64,000 nucleotides of DNA from Gonocerus acuteangulatus (GCA_946811695.1 OX328123.1:47080253-47144252), one strand, 5' to 3'; counted from the stretch's first letter, positions 1 to 19,038 are shown. A program made the numbers and translations. The notes: generated by a model from the sequence alone, not told the origin.

Positions 1-780
1 AGCGAAATCTATGTGGATTCGTTGCCATGGACCTGTAGGGGATTCCCAAGGATGGAGTTCACACTTCGGAGGTTGATTTCTCTTCAGGCAACATTGGTTA
101 CAAGGTCCAGCCAGCAGTTCACGAGCTATCCCTTGCCAATAGCAGTAGCTCCTTGCTAATGCCTTCATCTTAACAACCCCTAGGTGCCCAATGTGTAGTT
201 CCTTCAAAATCTCACCTCTAAGTGATTTCGGAATAGCGACTCTTGGTCCCTTGAGAATACATCCACTTTCCAGAGTGTACTCGTTGTCATTCATTCCAAA
301 TTTCTTCAAACTGGTTCCCTTCTTTAAAGCAGATATGACTTCTTTTATTTCTGGATCTTGGTCAGTCTCCTTTGCAATCACCTTCCTGCCTATTAAAAGG
401 GTTCCTATTTGATTTAACTGAAATACAGTTTGATCATCCACACTATTCCTATTACAATGTCCCACTGGAAACCTTGACAAATAATCAGCATTTCCATGTT
501 CTTCGGATCTGTACCGTATGGTATAATCAAAACCTGAAAGAAAATGGGCATAATTAAAAATCCGAGTGGCAGAAAGGGTTGGTAATGTTCTGTGTGGGTC
601 AAAAAAGGATATCAATGGTTTGCGATCCGTCACTAATGTAAATTTACTGCCATAACAATAAGGAAAGAACTTCTTCAGGCCCCAATATATTGCCACTGCT
701 TCTTTGTCGATTTGACTATATTTTGACTCACTCTTTGTTAAAGTCCGCGATGCGAAAGCTATTGGCCTTTCAGAGCCGGA
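1..780 (-). pseudogene. Ty3/gypsy pol: RNase H, integrase N-terminus (runs off window)
   Basis: Read on the minus strand, about 255 codons are open from roughly 780 to the window edge. They carry a gypsy-type RNase H (ASRTLT, IDKEAVAIYW, LVTDRKPL), a linker, and the integrase zinc domain with its His pair (HIGHLG) and Cys pair (CNQC). The frame ends at HIDFA, the start of the integrase catalytic core, which continues outside the window. A single-base frameshift near 775-790 separates it from the reverse transcriptase frame, so the polyprotein is broken. The order RT-RNase H-integrase on one strand is standard for Ty3/gypsy elements. Confidence 0.85.
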
Positions 781-1679
781 AACCTGTGGGATAAGACTGC
801 TCCAAGACCTACTGGTGATGCGTCCGTTGCTAGTGTGAGAGGTAAGTTGAGATTGAAATGGACCAACACCCTTTCACTCATGATTTCCTTCTTCAATGTC
901 CTGAAACTCTTCTGGCATTGTTCTGTCCACCTGTAGTCTTGTCCTTTTTGAAGTAATCGGCACAATGGGTGTACGATGGTTGAAAATCCTGGGATAAATT
1001 TACTATAGTAAGTTGCCATACCTAGGAAGGTTCTTAATTTACTTACGTTCTTAGGGATTGGGGTTTTTTCAATTGCTTCAGTTTTATCCCCACATTTATG
1101 AAGCCCCTTCTCATCAATAATATGGCCTAAATATTTTATGCTTTTTTGAAAGAAACTGCACTTATCCTTGTTTAGGCGGAGGTTATATTTTCTGATGAGG
1201 CTTAACACAGTCTTGAGTCTGGCTAATGTTTCCTCGAACGTCGAGCCCTGGACTATTATATCGTCGAAAAAGCATGCCACTCCATCAACTCCTTGCAACA
1301 TGGTGTCCATAAATCTCTGCCAAAGTGAAGGAGCAACCTTAACTCCAAACATAAGCCTATTCACTTTATATAGACCTTTATGCGTGCTTAGAGTTTGCAT
1401 CCTGCTACTATCCTCGTCCATCCTCATATGTAAATAGGCATGACTGATGTCTAATGTGCAAAAGAACTGTCCCCCAGTCATTTTCACAAAAATATCTTCA
1501 ATTCTAGGTATAGGATATTTTTCGTCCATGATAAATTTATTAAGGGTTACCTTATAATCAGCACAGATTCTGATATTTCCATTTGCCTTCACAACGGGTA
1601 TAATAGGAGTGCCCCAAGCCGAGCGTTCAATTTTTGAATTGATTCCTAGGTTTTGCAACCTCTGGAGTTCAGTTTCCAC
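759..1679 (-). pseudogene. Ty3/gypsy reverse transcriptase
   Basis: The 306-residue frame is a Ty3/gypsy reverse transcriptase, which would copy element RNA into DNA. It shows the WGTPIIPV and DYKVTLN motifs, the catalytic FFDD box (FFDDIIV), YLGHII, and the start of RNase H (LATDASPVGLGAVL). The frame is shifted relative to the protease frame upstream and to the RNase H/integrase frame downstream. It resembles the insect gypsy group often annotated as K02A2.6-like; that placement is from memory of the family. Confidence 0.9.
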
Positions 1680-1741
1680 CTTATGTATCAGTGAGTAAGG
1701 GACTTTTCTTGGTTTTATAAATACTGGTTTTGAATCTTGAC

Positions 1742-2113
1742 TTATATGTAATCTGGCCCTTTCATTTGGAATTTCTCCGATTTCAGATCGGAATTCATCA
1801 TCGAATTCTTCCAGTAATTTGGTAGCCCTTCCTTGGCACCTATTGATTTCATTTCAGACCAATCCAGTTTTACCTCCCTTAGCCAATCCCTTCTAAGAAT
1901 GGCATCAACATCTTGATTCACTATAAATAGTTTCCCTATAAAGGATTGCTCTTTGTATCTGCATCTAACAAACACAAACCCTTTGGGTTTTATAACCTCA
2001 CCAGTGTATGTGCGAAGTTCCACAGCTGTTTTCTGTAGCTTATTTCCAATGTCAAGACTGTCGAATTCTTTTAGAGATATCACACTTAGGGCTGCTCCAG
2101 TGTCAACTTCCAT
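1742..2113 (-). pseudogene. Ty3/gypsy aspartic protease domain
   Basis: Retroviral-type aspartic protease of the gypsy polyprotein. The active-site motif is EVDTGAALSVIS (Asp-Thr-Gly) at the start, and DAILRRDWL marks the C-terminal half, where the family usually has a glycine (ILGRDWL). Gly to Arg there, plus the stop just before the RT frame, supports decay. Confidence 0.8.
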
Positions 2114-2209
2114 TGCTACAGATTTTCCTTCAATGTCTAATTTGACGATAAATTTATCTGTGCTTCGCCCTGATAAACTATTTATTTCGTGGGAATCAAG
2201 TTCTGCTAC

Positions 2210-2617
2210 TTACTCTTCAGCTTGATGCACAGATTTTCTCTTAAATTCTCCACAGACTCTAGCAAGGTGCCCAACAGTCTTACATGCTCGGAAAATTGCA
2301 GATTTAAACATACATTGATTGGCTATATGAGAAGTATTCTCACACGTGAAACAACGTCTACCAGATGAGCGATTTTTATCCTTATTTTGAGAAGCCTTAT
2401 CTATTTTCTCCACATAACCTTTTTGTTCCTTAGATTCTAGCTTATGTAAAGAATTATTTTTGGTGGATGTGAATATCTCATTCTCCGCTTTTGATAATTC
2501 AATAGCTTTAGCCATTTCTAAAATCTCATTAAATTTTTTTATTTCCCTTTCTTGCATGATTCTAGTTCGAATTTCCAAGTCTTTCAACCCTCTAATAAAC
2601 TGTAGGTAAATTAACAT
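2210..2617 (-). pseudogene. Ty3/gypsy Gag, nucleocapsid part
   Basis: Basic linker followed by a Cys-rich zinc-knuckle region: CFTCENTSHIANQC is a CCHC knuckle, and a second, degenerate one (ACKTVGHLARVC) follows. It overlaps the end of the upstream Gag frame by a few bases, consistent with one original Gag reading frame now shifted. Confidence 0.75.
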
Positions 2618-3147
2618 TTACAGAGGTCATACAGTTTCTGATGAACGAGTGGAGTTAATGCATGTAGTAGCGTGTGGACTTTAATCTGTTCATCGTTTAT
2701 CCCTTTTAAATGCATAAAAACTTTTAACCTATTCACAAAATTAGTGAATGATTCCTGCTCATCATATGGAACAAAATTAAGGTTAGCAGTAGTACTTACT
2801 AGGGAGGACTTAACTTGATCTCTAGTTTCACAATTAGGTCCATTCAGAGATTCAGAATTTAAATACTGCTTGAGCCTTACCTTCAATTCTGTGAAGATAT
2901 CGTCCACTCTATGGCGGTGCTCAATTTCATTTTCAAATTCCTCATCAATAGTTAACAATTCTATTTTCTCTTGAATGTCATTAAACTTTTCCCAGTTTGC
3001 TTCTAAAAGACTCAATCTTACACTTATATCTTCTTGAAATTCTGGCTTCCCTTGGTCCAGATATTTTCGCAAGTGAGTTAACCTACTCTTGATAGATGCT
3101 CTAGAAAGCTTTAACTTTCTTAGCTCTTCAGCAATCTTGATTTCCAT
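2611..3147 (-). pseudogene. Ty3/gypsy Gag, N-terminal part
   Basis: The 178-residue frame starts with a likely coiled-coil helix and has Gag-like helices (QESFTNFVNRLKVFMHLKG). Position directly upstream of the zinc-knuckle frame on the same strand identifies it as Gag. No LTR, primer-binding site or polypurine tract was recognised between 3147 and 3290, so the element is either 5' truncated or its LTR is too diverged to see by eye. Confidence 0.65.
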
Positions 3148-3289
3148 TTATTCTTTTTATCCTCGTAACCAAAACATTACTATATTCTTTTTCACTGACT
3201 ATTACAAAGCAATTCCATTGTTAACAAATAAACATCTGTAACCATAGCAACAATTACAGCTGAGGAGACATATCAGTATTAATTTACAG

Positions 3290-10810
<7,521 letters not shown>

Positions 10811-10841
10811 TTTATGCATTATTAAATTGAATTATTCATCT

Positions 10842-10847
10842 AATAAA
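10842..10847 (+). promoter_or_regulatory. poly(A) signal of the cathepsin B-like gene
   Basis: AATAAA 32 bases after the stop codon in an AT-rich 3' UTR. Confidence 0.7.
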
Positions 10848-10859
10848 ATGATTACATAC

Positions 10860-11164
10860 GTCTTCAAATATCTTCTTCCTCCAGATTCATTAAGGTAATT
10901 GTTTAATATTTCTTCCAACGAGGACAGGGTCTTTTTGCGAATACCACATCCAGTTACTTTGAAGTAACTGTCGTGATTTTAAACAGAGATTTTGCTTCTT
11001 ACGGATTAGCTTAATGGTTCTTTGCTGGTTATCTATTACTTATTTACCGGGTATCTGAGGTTAGAAACCCTATCTTCTATATATTTGTCAAATACCACTC
11101 ACTCACTCACTTACCTATCATCTCCCAGCCCAAACCACTCGACAGAAAAATTTGAAATCTTGCT
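10860..11164. other. no recognised content
   Basis: Spacer after the cathepsin B gene; nothing supportable seen. Confidence 0.5.
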
Positions 11165-11906
11165 TGGACACTCTCTTTAGCATGTAAACACTCGCTAAGA
11201 AAGAATGTTTTGATATTAAAATGTTTAAGTATTTTTAGAGGGGTTTGAAGTTTTAGTTTTAAAGAGACCATGCTCGCCTTAGCAGAATGCGTGGACGATA
11301 ACAGAATAGCTGTTACCGTACTGTATCTATTTCATAGTATTATTTTTAATTGCGGTTAATTTCAAGTATGATGACAGTCCTTGAATTATTAGAAATAAAC
11401 TGTCCATCATAGAGTTTACGCTATGAGGGCAAAATCACCATTTTAATTGGGGTTCATTTCAACTTGTCCCCCATTGAATACTAACAATCTAGAACTTTGA
11501 ACTAAAACACTATTACACCAACAAAAATACTATTTTTTCTGAACTAAGTGATCTTATTTAATTTATTTTTCAGGGTTTTATGACAAATTTGTATCGATCA
11601 AATCAAAATTTCAGGGGGGGGGGGCTGCAGCCCCTTCAGCCCCCTCTTATATACGTCCATGGGCAACCTATAGATAACGGGTTATCTCTAGGTTATCTGT
11701 TTCTTGACATTGGTCCGGAGCGCCCCAATTTCAAGAAACATTATACTTTGATTACTTATCAATTGATGAATAACTTATAGTATGACGGGAACCGTGCTAT
11801 AATAAACTGCACAAAATTATGTAGTAGCGTTACTTATGAGGATACATTATTTAATGCAATAAAATTACTACTTATCTGCCGTGACGAAGCACGGGCATTC
11901 AGCTAG
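11165..11906 (+). mobile_element. Helitron H3 copy with canonical CTAG 3' end
   Basis: The right end is a hairpin (CCGTGACGAAGCACGG at 11879-11894) followed by GCATTCAGCTAG and then T: the hallmark 3' end of Helitrons, which insert next to T. The body matches 54948-55480 and 56505-56945. An M2 MITE is inserted inside. No helicase or Rep coding. Confidence 0.7.
11470..11661 (+). mobile_element. MITE family M2, copy 2 (left part degraded)
   Basis: Retains the M2 core (AATACTAACAATCTAGAAC), a run of G, the palindrome GGGGCTGCAGCCCC and the right end TATATACGTCCATG. Confidence 0.65.
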
Positions 11907-12180
11907 TTATATAAATAATCACAAGTTAATATAGTAATGAAAAGCATTTAAAATCACATAAATCAATATTAAAAGTAACTTTGGTACTTACGTACTAGTT
12001 GCAAAGATCTAGAGAATTGGGTCTCGTTAAGGGATCCGGATCATGAAATGAGAACTCAAATGAAGCGTTTCTATTGGGTCAGTCCTACGGGCAATTCCAT
12101 TGGCTATTCTTTCTTCCTTTCCAGTCATCGTTTTGTGTTCACTTACTGTTAGGTTTGTGTTTTTACAAGTTATACTTATT

Positions 12181-12369
12181 TTTTTTTGTTTTGTTTTACG
12201 GCGCATCAACTATTTGGCTATTAGCGCCGGGCTATCTACAGGTTGCCACCCTGTTCTAATGCCAACAGCACTTGGTCGGTCTCCCATTCAGGTACTGACC
12301 ACGCCAGACGTTGCTTAACTTCGGTGATCTACGGGAACCGGTGTATTCAACGTGGCTATGGCCGTTGGT
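12181..12369 (-). mobile_element. 5S-rRNA-derived SINE, full length with target duplication
   Basis: On the minus strand the head is a nearly complete 5S rRNA sequence including its internal promoter (GATCACCGAAGTTAAGCAAC, then CAGTACCTGAATGGGAGACC). A tail of about 60 bp ends GATGCGCCGTAAAAC and an A-rich run. The 13-bp direct repeat AGTTATACTTATT flanks it exactly (12168-12180 and 12370-12382), proving retroposition. Because of the tail and flanks this is a SINE3-type element, not a 5S gene. Confidence 0.9.
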
Positions 12370-12565
12370 AGTTATACTTATTGTTTCTTGTTTCACTTCT
12401 TAGTGTTCTTTGTGTTGTAGTGTTCTTTGTTTCCTTTGTGCTGTTCTTTCAGCTAGGGAAATGAGTATTTGGGATTTATCAAAGACTGAAAAAGTATCTA
12501 CTCTTTTCAAGCAATGTTAAATTGCACATCGGCCAATTTTCCACCAAAAAAAACAGTGATCTATA

Positions 12566-12775
12566 TTACCAACGAGTTGGATTAACTAGAGTTTTGATAC
12601 AACCTTGAGAGAGCGTAGCGAGCGGAAACGCATAGAAATTATGAAATTAACATAAGTGCTAATGTTATACAATCTAGGAAATTAATAGCAATTATGTTAA
12701 TGGCATAATTGCTATGCGTTTCCGCTCGCTCAAGGTTATATCAAAACTTTAGTCAATCCAACTCGTTGATAATGT
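12566..12775. mobile_element. MITE family M1 with about 60-bp terminal inverted repeats
   Basis: Outer arms are CAACGAGTTGGATTAACTA and TAGTCAATCCAACTCGTTG. Pairing continues through the TTTTGATA region to CGGAAACGCATAG / CTATGCGTTTCCG, leaving a central region of about 70-80 bp. No coding. Confidence 0.75.
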
Positions 12776-13120
12776 TAATGGTCTTAATAAATCGTCGCCA
12801 TATTGCCTGATCCGGATCACTGACTGGGAGCCACTTCTCGAGATCGGTGCAACTAGTACGTAAGTACCGTAACTTTTTTTTTACTACTATATTTATATGA
12901 TATGGTTTCTAACTAACCCTTAGATAACCTTCATTTGTAAATAATACCTTTAGGCTTGTAAAACATAAATGAAAATACGCAGAATATATTTCAGCAAGCA
13001 ATATTTATTAATAAAGAGGATAATATTATAGAAATCAATGGTAATTGTGAAGTTTAGGGGCCTCATCACCGATTTTTTTCCGAGAGTTCTCTAACATATT
13101 TATATTTCATATTTGTTTCG

Positions 13121-13225
13121 CATTATGGGCATACGTGCTAATAGTTTTCGCTCGCTACGCTCGCTCAAGAATATATCAAGACTAATAGAATTATACTAAT
13201 TTTAACGAGTTGGATCGACTGGAAT
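13121..13225. mobile_element. MITE M1 fragment
   Basis: Shares TTTTCGCTCGCTACGCTCGC, ATATATCAAGACT and AACGAGTTGGATCGACT with the complete M1 copy at 12566-12775; one arm only. Confidence 0.5.
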
Positions 13226-13401
13226 GTTGAAGGTCACTTTACAACCAGCAACAACGAATAGAAGTACTAGTGAGTTATGCGCAGGCGCTGAATCACTGTT
13301 ATAATCACCACAGATACTTCACAAGTAACTGGATGTGGCCTTCGCAAAAAGACCCGAGGACAAGGTTCTATGAGTACTGATGATGATTTCATAATCGTCC
13401 T

Positions 13402-13698
13402 CATGAGCATATAAGGGGCTAAATAATCCCCTTATTTTTATTTTTGGGCTGCAGCCTCCCCCCCCCCCCCCGAAATTTTGATTTGATCGGTAAAAATTTC
13501 ATAAAACCGTTAAAAATAAATTAACTCAGATCATTTAGTTCATAAAACATATTCTATTTTGGGTTTAATAGCGTTTAAGTTGGCTAAAACTCTTCCAAGA
13601 TCTAAATTGTTAGTATTCCATAAACCGGAAATGGTCTCAGCCCCCCCCCCCGAAATTTTCCCAGCCCCCTCCGAAATTATTTTCTATATACGTCCATG
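13402..13698 (-). mobile_element. MITE family M2, copy 3
   Basis: Ends CATGAGCATATAAGGGG and TATATACGTCCATG. Contains two C runs (G runs on the element strand) and the inverted core CTAAATTGTTAGTATTCC. Confidence 0.75.
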
Positions 13699-14254
13699 TT
13701 ATGTCTTTAAGCAAAAAATACTTAAGCCTTATAATTAAAATTAATTATTTAAACTTGTAGTTGCTTTCCCGGCTTTTAAACCCGATGGCTTAGAAAATAA
13801 GGAAAACAGTATGTTTCTGACGATAAAACTATGTCTGATTTCTTCATTGAAAATATAGAAATCACAGTATTTATAGCCTTCGCAAGTGAGAGAACGTTTA
13901 GTTAATTCTATTCCAGCGAAAAGGAAGAAAAAATTATCCAACCAAGCTTAGAATTCTATAAAAACAACATAACATATTGTTATAATATAATATATTAATT
14001 CTTAATTGTGATATTAGCGGCCCCCTCCCGTTTTGTATATAGATTTTTCATTTATTGATGTATTTCGATAAGCGATCAGATGATCGATTTATTGTTGAAA
14101 ACAATTTTAAACTTTAATGTTTTGATTGTGTGCCTGAAAAGAAGTACTTTATTTGCCTTGCACTTAACTAATTAGTGATTTTTGTTTAGTTTTCCGGAAA
14201 TGTTACTATTTTCAATTATTTCATTGCTCTCCTTTGAGGAGAATGAATACTTAA
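13699..14254. other. upstream region of the PI3K adaptor gene
   Basis: AT-rich; a short minus frame at 13741-13941 has no recognisable homology. No clear TATA box or initiator. TTTTTGTTTAG near 14185 could be a splice acceptor, so an untranslated 5' exon elsewhere is possible. Confidence 0.3.
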
Positions 14255-15715
14255 ATGTGGGTTTTTTTGAAGACCGTAGATTCAATGGATTTTTATATTT
14301 TTGGTTACTTGCTTTGTTTTGTTAATTATCCATTGAACAAAGTTGGAGGCTTTATGACTATGGACTGTATATTCAATTGCAAAGAATTTAGAGAACCCCT
14401 GGCTGAAATATGTTGCAATAACTCTTCAGGTACTCCTCAGAGAAGTAAACCATCTCATTTAGACTCAATTCCATATTCTGATACATATTCCGAACAATTA
14501 TGTCCCCAGGATCCTCCGGCAGAACCGTTTCTGTCTTTGCTGAATGCAGATTGGTACTGGGGCAATATATCAAGACAGGAGGCAAATAATATTTTACTTG
14601 GGACACCGGATGGTAGTTTTTTATTGCGTGATTCCCAAAATAGTATTGGTGACTTCACTCTGACTCTAAGGAAAGGAGGAAGGAATAAGCTCATTAAAAT
14701 TACATGTAAATCTAACAAGTATGGATTTAGTGAACCCTTCGAGTTTAGAACAGTTTGTGATTTAATAAATTATTATCAGCATGTTCCTCTTTCCCAATTC
14801 AATCCCAATTTAACCATACGGCTTTTGTATCCAATCTCACGTTGCATGAAAAAAGATAATTTTTACCACAAGGAGGACTTGAATAAAATAAAGCAACAGC
14901 TCATACATTATAATAAATTGTATCTTAATAAGTCCAGGGTTTATAATGAATATTCCGAAAAGAGTAATGCTCTCTTAATTGAAATTTCACGCGGCAAGTC
15001 TATCTTAAATGCCTATAAGAAAACCTTAGAATTGTTTAAAGAACAGATGGATTTTCATGCAGACAGGCTGAGTATAGTTGAACCTCATGAAATAAAGGCC
15101 TACCAAGCGAACTTCGATATTCTCAAGGAAAGGAACACAAACCTTAATGAAAGTACTATACAATTACTGAACAAACTAACAAAGAAAGAACATTTTCACA
15201 ACATGCTTCAAAATGGAATGCATAATTTAGAACTCGATATTCTTGAATTAATGAAAAATATTGAAATTTTAGAAGGTTTGCTTATATCCCATGGTGAAAA
15301 CATTCAAGAAATAAAACTTTTAATGAGCGGGAAAGTTGTATTGGATGAACAGATTGTTAATTTACCTCATTATAATAAATCTACTTGGTTTACTGAGGAT
15401 TGTTCAAGGAGTCAAGCCGAAGAAATTTTATATGGTGCAAAAGATGGTACCTTTTTAGTGAGACCCAGCAAGACTGGTCAATACGCCCTCTCAGTTGTGT
15501 GCAATAGGACTACAAATCATTGTATAATAATAAAAACTGACAGAGGTTATGGTTTTGCTGAGCCGTTCAATGTACATAAGACTTTAAAAGATCTGGTATT
15601 GCATTACTATAATAATTCTCTTGAAGAGCACAATGATTCTATGCATGTTACTCTTGCGTTCCCTGCTTTCGTGAACAGGACTACAGTTGACGCGAGTGAA
15701 ACTATTGATATTTGA
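14255..15715 (+). CDS. PI3-kinase regulatory subunit, p60/p55-type adaptor
   Basis: Adaptor that holds class IA PI3-kinase catalytic subunit and docks it on phosphotyrosines of insulin-type receptors. 486 residues from the first Met. N-terminal SH2 about 100-192 (WYWGNISRQEA, FLLRDS, DFTLTLRKGG, KYGFSEP), helical inter-SH2 coiled coil about 195-365 that would bind the catalytic subunit, C-terminal SH2 about 378-470 (TWFTEDCSRSQAEEILYG, FLVRPS, GYGFAEP, LVLHYY, HNDSM). Both phosphotyrosine-binding arginines (in FLLR and FLVR) are present. There is no SH3 or RhoGAP domain, as in Drosophila Pi3K21B and vertebrate p55. A stop directly precedes the first Met; Met34 or Met36 may be the real start, since residues 1-33 are hydrophobic and family-untypical. 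No intron interrupts the frame. Confidence 0.9.
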   Translation: MWVFLKTVDSMDFYIFGYLLCFVNYPLNKVGGFMTMDCIFNCKEFREPLAEICCNNSSGTPQRSKPSHLDSIPYSDTYSEQLCPQDPPAEPFLSLLNADWYWGNISRQEANNILLGTPDGSFLLRDSQNSIGDFTLTLRKGGRNKLIKITCKSNKYGFSEPFEFRTVCDLINYYQHVPLSQFNPNLTIRLLYPISRCMKKDNFYHKEDLNKIKQQLIHYNKLYLNKSRVYNEYSEKSNALLIEISRGKSILNAYKKTLELFKEQMDFHADRLSIVEPHEIKAYQANFDILKERNTNLNESTIQLLNKLTKKEHFHNMLQNGMHNLELDILELMKNIEILEGLLISHGENIQEIKLLMSGKVVLDEQIVNLPHYNKSTWFTEDCSRSQAEEILYGAKDGTFLVRPSKTGQYALSVVCNRTTNHCIIIKTDRGYGFAEPFNVHKTLKDLVLHYYNNSLEEHNDSMHVTLAFPAFVNRTTVDASETIDI

Positions 15716-16453
15716 GATTCAATATCTCTGAGTTAAAACATTCCACTAAAATAGCCTTATGTATTAAATACAGTTGTCTATTATTTTATCATTTTACTAA
15801 CTTATTTATTTTAGATTTTAACAAAAGTATTTTTCGATGCAATGTAAAAACCTTAACATCTAAGGGATTTTTTTTTCTTAAAGAACAATTAAGACGTTCA
15901 ATATATGAATAAGGTTTTATATATTTTACAAAGTCATAAATTATTTAGTAAGGATTTTCCTGCAGTTTGTTATTTTCAAAATAAGTTCAACTGTCCATTG
16001 AAATCAGAGCACCTTTTATTTTTTTAAAGCAAGAAAACAGTTTTTTTCTTATTTTCTGTAATATTTTAATTCTGGTATTTTAAATTAGGAAACTGAATAT
16101 AGAATTTTATTTATTTAATGTTTATTGACTCGTGATGTAGCACAATATTTTTGGTGTACAATGTTTATACAAGTCAATATAAACTAAAACATGTTTTTAT
16201 AGATGATTTAAATGTGACTTTATTAGTATCAAATTTTGATTTGTTTGTTTAAAACCCCTTTCAATGCTTGTTAATATGTCCTGATCTAAATGAACATAAT
16301 AATTTACTTATATTAAATATATTGTCTTACATCTATAAATTGATTTTTTATATATACATTATTCCAAAAATTCTTGTCTGCCCCAAGCTGGATCACTGTT
16401 CATCTAGTTATTTCGAATTGCTTAAACCTACGTACAAAATTGATATTGATATT
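15716..16453 (+). other. probable 3' UTR and spacer of the PI3K adaptor gene
   Basis: AT-rich, no long frame. An ATTAAA variant signal follows about 50 bases after the stop; no strong AATAAA was identified and the end is uncertain. No poly(A) tract that would mark a retrocopy is visible. Confidence 0.35.
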
Positions 16454-16600
16454 TTTTAGTGATGCTTCCAAAATAGTGTCTGGTGATATGTAAATATTTC
16501 AATAACACTTAAAAGTATTTCAGTAATTGCAAATAGTAGTGTCAAAACAAATTTATGAGCCCCTAATGGTGAGTCGATTGCGGACTATTTTCCAAAAAGC
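16454..16600 (+). repeat. direct repeat, copy 1
   Basis: About 147 bp, largely identical to 16801-16949 (starts TTTTTAGTGA, contains AATAGTGTCTGGTGATATG). The pair is 347 bp apart; unit unclassified. Confidence 0.85.
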
Positions 16601-16800
16601 TATGAAAGATATATAGATTTAATTAGGGGTTGGTTGCCTTCTTCAAAACACACACATTAGAACACTTTATATTAGAGCACAACTTGCATTACAAAAGGGC
16701 AGTTAACGACTAAATTTAAAGTTACAAGGATGTCAGCTATGCCCATGCCACTGCTATATCCATAATATAAATAATTGAATTGCCAAATGTAGAAGAAATA

Positions 16801-16949
16801 TTTTTAGTGACATTTCCAAAATAGTGTCTGGTGATATGTAAATATTTCAATTACACTTAAAAGTATTTCAGTAATTGCAAATAGTAGTGTCAAAACAAAT
16901 TTATGAGCCCCTAGCGGTGACTCGATTACGGACTATCATCCAAAAAGCC
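16801..16949 (+). repeat. direct repeat, copy 2
   Basis: Second copy of the 16454-16600 unit with a few substitutions (ATGCTTCC against ACATTTCC, ATTGCGG against ATTACGG). Suggests a local tandem duplication of about 347 bp whose middle has diverged. Confidence 0.85.
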
Positions 16950-17019
16950 AAAATCTGTCCTGTAATATATGTTATGAGCACCCGATGAGGCAAATACTAT
17001 AATTGTATTTACTTGTTAA

Positions 17020-17115
17020 CCTTACAGCATACTAGGGAGATAGTGTGGTAGGTACTAAGCTCCAGCTGTCAGACTTTTCCCATTGGAGGTACTCGGTACC
17101 CATTGAAGGCTAGGG
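17020..17115 (-). mobile_element. SINE-A relic
   Basis: ACTAGGGAGATAGTGTGG and the following bases match the SINE-A 3' half in inverse orientation; strongly diverged. Confidence 0.45.
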
Positions 17116-18971
17116 ACACATATTGGGGCGAACCTACACATTTGGTGGATATAGGACCAATATCGGAAATTTCGTTCCCCCATATTTTTTTGTTTAAGCT
17201 ATTCTTCTTAGTTTCTATTACCGTTGCCCATCGCCAGTTTTTTTTTTTTAATTAAAAATTTCCACCTAAGATATCCTTTCAAAACGACCGTCCATGGAAA
17301 ATGTCCTTTTTTTTAAAAAAGTACCACAACTATTTTGATGAACCAAAATTAATGAATCGTCTTCATTACGATAATTTAACTTTATTATCATAATTTAAGT
17401 TTATGCAGCTTGAACTTTTATAGACTCTTAATGTTTTTTTAAAACTAAAAGGTTTATAGTTTACTTTCCATTAATAATTACATGCGGGTTCGTGCTGGTT
17501 TACGAAAAATTGTTTTCCTTTTCGCTCTTGCTTCTTTCCAAAATTGTATCCCTATAAATTCCAGTTTCTTTGTTTTAAATGTTTATTTATAATTTATGAA
17601 CGTATTATTGTCTTTAATCCTCATGAATTGTAAAAACATGAAAGTCAAAGAAATAAAATTCAGTATTGCGATAGCATTAATGGCAATATGAACAAAAATC
17701 AAGAAGTTTTTAATTTTTTCAGAAGAAACCATATAAGATTCAAAGTTTATGACTGGGCCTATGGAGAATGGATTAACGATCTTAGACTCGAAAATATTCC
17801 TAAGAAAAAGGAGTTCTAGACTAGCAGGGGCTTAATGTTTCCAAAGGTATATTCTCAAGACCTTCCATTTTTGTCCACTCGAGGTATTCCTACTAAATCA
17901 AAATCATTTGAGCATTTGTCAGAAAGACAGAAACTGATTTTGTTTAAACAAAAACACATTCAAATCTGAAAATGCTCGTTATAAATAATAAAAATAAAAA
18001 AACATTTGACATTTTAGAAATATTATATATTCTTCCAGCTTAAAATTCTTATTATTTTACTAAATAAATTGATTTATTTTAATTTTTATGACTAGATACA
18101 TTTTTGTTTATAGTTTTAGTTTGTGAACTTGTGAAAAAATAACGAGATACATAACATGTATGTACACATTTAAAAGTCACCCATTATATCGCAGCTGATG
18201 AAATTGCTAATCATGTAGTTGAGTAGAGTATTAGATTAGGTTTAAAATGACACAAGAAGCAATACTCTAGGACCAGTAGAGAGGGAGATATTAATGTATG
18301 TCTGGCCTATCCTGTCACTCGCCCCACTCTGGTGCTCCAATTTCAACGACTCACCAGAGGATAAAATCTTAAGGGAATGCCCAAGTTTCACACCTAGGTC
18401 CTTCGGCACGAGTTTCCAGTGGTATACCACTATATAAATAAATTTAATTTAAAAAAATAAATACTTCTCTTCTTGAAAAATTCTAGCCGATGAAGAAGCA
18501 TTTTCATTTGTAGAATTTAAGTAAGATATTGAAAATCCACTGCACATTAACTTATCCTTTAGTTCTTCACGACTTTCCTTTAGCAACTCCCTCCCCCTTT
18601 CAGTAACGTATTGTGTATATTTCACAAAATATATTTTCACAGTATATATTTTCTGTATATATTCATATATTTTATATAAACAAAAAAAGTGTTTTAAAAT
18701 GGCATACTCACACTAAAATATTTCTTAGTCATTAATTGTAAACATATTATTAGTTAATTTTCTAATTAAATTTTTCCACATAAATAACTTAACACTTAAA
18801 AATATTATAGTATAAAAAAGTATTCAATTCATATTATGTCCTTATTACACAATAATTTAAACAGGTTATGATTTTTAGTACACTTCCTTATTGGGAAGCA
18901 AACTGACAACTCAGAATCCCCTGTTCAAAAGAATACTGATCATTCAAGATTAGATTGTTATAATCTTTACA

Positions 18972-18973
<2 letters not shown>
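17116..18973. other. no recognised gene
   Basis: AT-rich unique-looking sequence. A 62-codon minus frame at 18242-18430 (VPKDLGVKLGHSLKIL) has protein-like composition but no family could be named; it may be a transposon fragment. Confidence 0.4.

Positions 18974-19038
<65 letters not shown>

Noticed and set aside
191..412. Plus frames over the gypsy element (also 1168-1437, 1953-2225)
   Set aside because: Opposite-strand shadows of gypsy coding sequence.
3148..3289. Gypsy LTR
   Set aside because: No matching terminal repeat, TG...CA borders or primer-binding site could be seen.
12181..12369. Functional 5S rRNA gene
   Set aside because: A SINE tail, poly(A) and target duplication show a retroposed copy; other copies are diverged.
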